DNA of 7,061 nucleotides from Sphingomonadales bacterium. GTDB taxonomy: Bacteria; Pseudomonadota; Alphaproteobacteria; Sphingomonadales; Sphingomonadaceae. This document shows, in pieces, positions 6,559 to 7,061 of this stretch. Position numbers and translations under genes: made by a program. Position 1 is the first letter of the stretch; every line of letters starts with the position of its first letter. Below the pieces are notes generated by a model. That model searched no databases. It saw only the letters and a list, made by a program, of their open reading frames with translations, and was not told where the DNA came from. The stretch lies in NCBI GenBank assembly GCA_013298745.1, contig JAAFIT010000126.1:1-7061 (forward strand). Direction: 5' to 3'.

Positions 6559-6573
6559 CAATGTCAAAGAGCA
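6559..6573 (-). promoter_or_regulatory. Orphan rRNA-type boxA antitermination motif
   Basis: The minus strand reads TGCTCTTTGACATTG, which differs at one position from the first 12 bases of the E. coli rrn boxA (TGCTCTTTAACA) and matches the form common in alphaproteobacterial 16S leaders. No rRNA gene lies within the roughly 330 bp between it and the DUF885 stop. It may be a displaced rrn leader fragment or a chance match. Confidence 0.4.
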
Positions 6574-6687
6574 TCGGCGAAGCGCGGCGAAACGACGTTT
6601 ATAACCAATTTGGTTTCTGTAGGACAGTGGAATCTACCAGGGCTGAACGACTGATTCTGGGACTTTTCGGCCGTTCAACGCGGCTGC

Positions 6688-6707
6688 GGCGAAAGACAGC
6701 TTTCGCC
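6688..6707. repeat. Perfect 8-bp inverted repeat beside the small-protein promoter
   Basis: GGCGAAAG (6688-6695) and CTTTCGCC (6700-6707) are perfect complements around a 4-nt loop, ending three bases before the candidate -35 at 6711. A wider inverted pair, GAACGAC (6645-6651) and GTCGTTC (6716-6722), surrounds it. It could be a regulator site or structural element; no T-tract follows in either direction, so a terminator is unlikely. Confidence 0.35.
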
Positions 6708-6710
6708 CAG

Positions 6711-6738
6711 TTGCTGTCGTTCGATAGTCGTGTATCCT
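6711..6738 (+). promoter_or_regulatory. Candidate promoter of the small exported protein
   Basis: TTGCTG (6711-6716) and TATCCT (6733-6738) are separated by 16 nt, placing initiation near 6745. A short leader would follow, with GAGGAG just before the proposed TTG start. Moderate matches, convincing mainly because promoter, ribosome-binding site and signal peptide line up. Confidence 0.45.
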
Positions 6739-6761
6739 GGACGCTAACGAGGAGCGCCATC

Positions 6762-7040
6762 TTGCTGCCAGTGCTTATTCAACTAGCGCTCGCTGTCTCG
6801 TCAGTCCCTTCACAAAATTGGTCGGAGTCGCCTCTCGCGCTGGGAACCACAGCTAACGTCGCAACGGCTGAACGCGCGGCTCGGAAGTGCGGCATGACGC
6901 GTCTATTCCAGCTACACTACGCGCGCGGGACGTCCATTCTATATATGAAGCCGGGGGACAGCCAAAAGGCGATGTCTTGTACCAAAAAATGGCTAGCGGC
7001 TCACGAGAGCGACTTCGACCCACTGCTAGGCGTCGAATGA
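6762..7040 (+). CDS. Small predicted exported protein with two cysteines, 92 aa, unknown function
   Basis: I do not recognise this protein. The frame is open from an ATG at 6561, but that start has no ribosome-binding site and lies in repeat-like DNA. The proposed start is the TTG at 6762, with GGAG at 6751-6754 spaced 7 nt. It begins a short signal peptide-like segment (LLPVLIQLALAVSSVPS). The mature part would be about 70 residues with two cysteines, in RKCGM (about residues 42-46) and MSCTKKW (about 70-76), able to form one disulfide. Acidic and basic residues are otherwise mixed. Six of its twelve non-initiating leucines are CTA codons, a rare codon in GC-rich alphaproteobacteria and unlike the rest of the window, which suggests recent acquisition. 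The stop is TGA at 7038. The non-ATG start is an inference. Confidence 0.6.
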   Translation: MLPVLIQLALAVSSVPSQNWSESPLALGTTANVATAERAARKCGMTRLFQLHYARGTSILYMKPGDSQKAMSCTKKWLAAHESDFDPLLGVE

Positions 7041-7061
7041 CTGCTTCCCGCTAATAGCGGC

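Larger units (their letters stand above)
6231..6761. other. 531-bp non-coding stretch with repeats and inverted repeats
   Basis: I see no convincing gene here. Open frames exist on both strands but lack ribosome-binding sites, and the long minus-strand one is mainly a shadow of the DUF885 gene. The stretch holds a repeat-like block (about 6240-6412), a boxA-like site on the minus strand (6559-6573), an AT-richer segment near 6599-6620, and a hairpin (6688-6707) beside the promoter of the next gene. Confidence 0.7.

Noticed and set aside
6561..6761. N-terminal extension of the small exported protein from ATG 6561
   Set aside because: The ATG has no ribosome-binding site and overlaps the boxA-like motif, and the extension would bury the signal peptide. 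The TTG at 6762 has a well-spaced GGAG.
1..7061. CRISPR array, transposase, phage integrase or toxin-antitoxin pair
   Set aside because: I looked on both strands and found no regularly spaced repeats and no matching protein motifs. The tRNA-Val gene also has no attachment-site duplication in view.

Overview
The window reads as high-GC alphaproteobacterial chromosome, most likely Sphingomonadales. This rests on the protein styles (a YciK-like SDR, a short N-formylglutamate amidohydrolase, a ZnuD-like TonB-dependent receptor, a sphingomonad-type DUF885 protein) and on the rarity of good E. coli-like promoters. No database search was possible, so the taxon is an inference.

Layout, left to right. 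(1) The 3' end of a short-chain dehydrogenase/reductase gene (1-263, +) is followed by a small single-pass membrane protein of unknown function (328-921, +). (2) A tRNA-Val(GAC) gene on the minus strand (985-1059) ends in a perfect 15-bp terminator hairpin (943-980). (3) An N-formylglutamate amidohydrolase family gene (1170-2033, +) faces a TonB-dependent receptor gene (2237-4360, -). The 203-bp gap between them is not empty: on the minus strand it can encode a compact RNA of about 115-140 nt with three C6 tracts (two in hairpin loops, one in a linker) and a textbook terminator. This is the best candidate here for something undescribed. (4) The receptor has a histidine/acid-rich loop typical of zinc-acquisition receptors. 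It is transcribed divergently from a secreted DUF885-type hydrolase-like protein (4533-6230, +). Their 172-bp shared upstream region holds a perfect 16-bp palindrome over the receptor's TTGACA element. (5) The right end (6231-7061) is about 530 bp of non-coding, repeat-like DNA with several inverted repeats and an isolated rRNA-type boxA on the minus strand. It is followed by a small predicted exported protein (6762-7040, +) with strongly atypical leucine codons, which suggests acquired DNA.

How the parts may work together: the receptor plausibly imports zinc or a zinc complex across the outer membrane. The divergent DUF885 protein belongs to a superfamily of metal-dependent peptidases, although its canonical zinc motif is not visible. 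The candidate sRNA lies directly downstream of the receptor on the same strand, so it could be an independent gene or be derived from the receptor's 3' UTR. Its C-rich loops could pair with G-rich ribosome-binding sites. These links are inferences from position and sequence.
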